Source of the DNA: Adiantum capillus-veneris | Lineage: Eukaryota; Streptophyta; Polypodiopsida; Polypodiales; Pteridaceae | DNA length: 64,000 bases | NCBI GenBank assembly: GCA_014529385.2 | Contig: CM043950.1 | Coordinates: forward strand, 79,724,343 to 79,788,342 | Direction of reading: 5' to 3' | Shown here: piece by piece, positions 61,265-64,000 of the stretch | Numbering within the stretch: the first letter of the stretch is position 1 | How the letters are laid out: the number at the start of each line of letters is the position of its first letter | Position numbers and translations under genes: made by a program | Notes under the pieces: model-generated | The model's database searches: none | What the model saw: only the letters and a program-made list of their open reading frames with translations | What the model was told of the DNA's origin: nothing

Positions 61265-61827
61265 TGTGCGCGTATGTCGCACGTGTCAATGCAAGGAACT
61301 TGCCGATACACCGCGTGCGAGCCACAAATGGCTCCAAGCACACAACAAGCTTAAACTAGTAAGCTCAAAGATGACAATGGTGTGTCACTCACTGCTCTAC
61401 GCTTGCTTCGTGGAGTATTCCTCGCCGCGAAGAAGAGGGAGAAGCTGCTACGCCACGCTCAACCACCTCACCGCCGTCGTGCCGCCGCAATGCTTGATCG
61501 CACTCTCTCTCTCTCTCTCTCTCACGCATACACACACACACAAGGAGATGGAGATGGAGCAAGAGCACTCTTCAATTGCACAAATGAGAGAATGAGTAAA
61601 TTTTAGGTTTAGTTGACTTTTATATGAGCTCACCCCATTCACATTTGGGCACCCATGCTTAGCCAACTAATCCCTTGAATGTTCCAGTTAGAGTGCACCT
61701 CTCATCGGCGATCACTCTTACCCTTTTCCCATTGGACCGACAAGCCCGGTACCTAACTCTACCAAGTAAATAATACAATGTCCGTTGTAGGTGATATGGT
61801 GTCCATGATCCATGAGGGTTAAAAACA
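61265..61827 (-). repeat. 5' LTR of the gag-protease element
   Basis: 563 bp, TGTGCGCG...AAAACA on the plus strand. Carries the short form of the (CT)n...(CA)n tract (61503-61542). Confidence 0.85.
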
Positions 61828-61832
61828 CATAG

Positions 61833-63165
61833 ATAAATGTGAGCTTACCCATTCTGCATCTTTTGTACGGTTTCGTTGGATTTGAATGCCAAGACACGAG
61901 TGAATCTCTTCAAGATCCACCATATCAAATGCATAAGACAATAACTTTTTCACTTGCTGAAGAAATCCCAAATCATTGGAAACAAGGATGGTATCATCCA
62001 CATAAAGAGCAAGAATCACAAAACTGCTACCTTGGCGTTTTATGTATAACTTAGGGTCTGAAGAGCAAGAGATGAATCCTTTAGAGGTGAGAAAAAGATC
62101 AAATTTTGTATACCAGGCTCGCGAAGCTTATTTGAGACTATATAGTGCCTTATGGAGTTGAGCAACAAGGTCTTCTTTACCTGGAATAACAAACCCTTCT
62201 GGTTGTTCCATATAAATTTCCTCTTCCAAGTCACCATTAAGAAAAGCAGTTCGCACATCCATTTGATGAGCTTCTAAATCAAATTAAACAGCAAATGCCA
62301 ATAAAACTCGAACACTTGTAATGCGAACAACTGGTGAAAAAGTCTCCTGATAATCAACACCAGCTACTTGGGAGTAACCTTTTGCAAATAAACGCGCCTT
62401 GAACTTGTCAAAATATCCATCTGCTTTTACTTTTGTCTTATACACCCACTTACATTTAATAGTTGTACGGCCATGAGGTAATTCAATTAGTATCCATGTA
62501 CCTTTAGAGATAAGAGAATCGTACTCTGCTTCCATAGCCTCTTGCCATTGATCCTTTTGTGGTGAAGAGATAGCGTCATCATAAGTAACGGGATCTTCAG
62601 AAGTAGAAAAATCATTATCAGCAATATCATCATCATAAACATGACATGAGCCATGTTCAAAATCAATAGGCAGATCAACAAAACTATCAATATCATCATT
62701 GACAACATTTGGAATGGATGGTTGTGAAGAGAAAAGTTGCTCTATAGGAAGAGTTTCATCATCTGAAAGAAATGAAAAAGCCTGAAGCAATGATTTAGTA
62801 TCATCAGAATCATCCATGGACCATGAGCCTCCCATAAGCTTTTCGTTAAAAGTAGCATCACGATTCACAATTACTTTCTTGGAGGAAGGGTTATAGAATT
62901 TGTAGCCTTTGGAAGTGTCCGAATATCGAATGAAAATAACTTTAAGACCAGGAGCATCAAGCTTTGCTCGTGTTTCTTTGGGAACATGAATATAAGAAAT
63001 ACATCCAAAGGTTCGAAAATGAGATACAGAAGGAATGTCACCTGTCCATGCTGTGATGGGTATGTTACCAGAGGGTGCAGTAGTAGGAAGATGATTCCAA
63101 AAAAATATTGCTGTCAAAGTAGCTTTAGCCCAGAAAACATGAGATAAGCCAGAATGAATTAGCAT
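61833..63165 (-). pseudogene. Copia reverse transcriptase, minus strand
   Basis: Frame 63165-62284 carries the integrase tail (FGCISYIHVPKETRAKL, GYKFYNPSSKKV) and the start of RT (LFAKGYSQVAGVDYQETFSP). After a TAA at 62284 the same frame continues with the TAFLNGDLEEE-type block. YVDD lies near 61995 (LALYVDDTILVSNDLGFL). The sequence is lost at 61833 where the gag-protease element inserts. Confidence 0.85.
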
Positions 63166-63198
63166 ACATCTTACAGCATTGAGAATAGTATGATTCTT

Positions 63199-63516
63199 TC
63201 ATTCAGCAACGCCGTTCTGTTGAGGCAAATATGGAATAGTGTGTTCATGATGAATTCCACTGCCAGCACAGTAACTTACAAACTCTCGAGAAACAAATTC
63301 GCCTCCATTGTCACTACGAAGCTTCTTAAGGCGATGACCAGTTTGAAGTTTCGCAGCCTTGTGGAATTGTTTGAAAACAGATAAGGGTTCAGATTTTTGT
63401 CTAAGTAAAAATACAGTCGTATGCCTTGAGAAATCATCAATGAAAGTAATGAAGTAGCGATATTGTGATCTCGAAGAAGGTAGAGGTCCACATATATCAG
63501 TATGAACAAGATCCAA
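63199..63516 (-). pseudogene. Copia integrase core
   Basis: MDLVHTDICGPLP (first Asp), LRSDNGGEFVSREF (second Asp) and PQQNGVAE (Glu) are all present, spaced as in copia integrases. A stop separates it from the downstream frame near 63199. Confidence 0.88.
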
Positions 63517-63555
63517 TATGTCATGAGAATGAGTTGTATTTGAAAGAGGAAAGGT

Positions 63556-64000
63556 TTAACGATTGTGTTTCCCAGGAGCACAAAATTCATAAATTCCCAT
63601 ATGGGGATGGGATTTAAGATCCATGCCATGAACAAGATCACGACGTTGAAGATCAAGGAGTTTTGAGAAATCAGCATGAACAAAACGGTGATGCCATACT
63701 TTGCAATCATGATCACCTGGAGTAGTGACAACATTTGCTACAGCATCGTTGAGAGAGAGTTCAAACAAATTACCGTTTTGAGGAGCAGTGGCTATGGTCT
63801 GTCCATCTTTCTCAATTCGGCAATTGGTATGATCAAATCAAACAAACAGACCAAGATCAACAAGTCTAGAAACTGAAAGAAGATTACGTTGAAGATCTGG
63901 TACATGTAATACTCCTCGCAAAACTCGAGTGGAAGAAGATAAGGTACCAAGATAAAAGTCTCCAATACCCTTTACTTGACAAGTAGTATCATCAGCAAGA
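63556..64000 (-). pseudogene. Copia pre-integrase zinc region and protease end
   Basis: Frame 63768-63556 contains VWHHRFVHADFSKLLDLQR, the GAG-pre-integrase motif. From the window edge to about 63840 the minus strand reads a post-catalytic protease segment (VLHVPDLQRNLLSVSRL). The protease active site and gag lie outside the window. Confidence 0.8.

Overview
The window looks like nuclear DNA of a land plant with a large, transposon-dominated genome. The evidence is a chromodomain Ty3/gypsy element, two Ty1/copia elements, a plant-type L1 LINE, plant-type primer sites (initiator Met tRNA and Asp tRNA), and long CT/CA microsatellites. A fern or other non-seed plant is my guess, not a demonstrated point. 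I see no intact host gene, no tRNA or rRNA gene, and no CRISPR. Almost all coding sequence is decayed transposon protein.

Layout. 1-2576: gene-free. 2577-15240: a shattered multi-exon gene, apparently a DDD/E-type transposase-like protein (cysteine-rich exon at 10526, catalytic-looking exons at 13979-14600). It is split by a non-autonomous LTR element (2937-7321, minus strand, target duplication GCACC), a probable solo LTR (8240-10063, CATGT) and a small LTR element filled with tandem repeats (10941-13973, GGATC). 15241-16278: a truncated TTAA-flanked transposon. 16283-20574: a decayed Ty1/copia element. 22700-27905: an L1 LINE on the minus strand, between CT tracts. 28372-29908: remnants of a gypsy element and possibly of a CACTA-type gene. 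31140-39093 and 47980-50806: two copies of a gag-bearing repeat. Copy 2 is interrupted by a full-length chromodomain gypsy element (39094-47979) and by a minus-strand copia (50807 to beyond 64000). The copia in turn holds a gag-protease element without polymerase (51554-61827, CATAG).

The most unusual item is a family of about 1.32-1.34 kb non-coding transposons: 4434-5772, 33161-34483, 45602-46940, 57420-58741, and a truncated copy at 15241-16278. They begin CACTAG, end CTAGTG or close variants, and are flanked by TTAA. Two related sites in the window lack the insert and carry a single TTAA, and at a third site the host reading frame is continuous once the insert and one TTAA are discounted. 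A 16-bp subterminal unit occurs twice at one end and once at the other. Each of the five copies lies in or against a different retroelement. The ends resemble CACTA elements, but the TTAA target points to another group, and no transposase is encoded.

How the parts work together. There is no operon or pathway here. The logic is nesting: each insertion dates after its host, which gives a relative chronology. The incomplete elements (TTAA family, tandem-repeat LTR element, gag-protease element) would all need enzymes supplied in trans.
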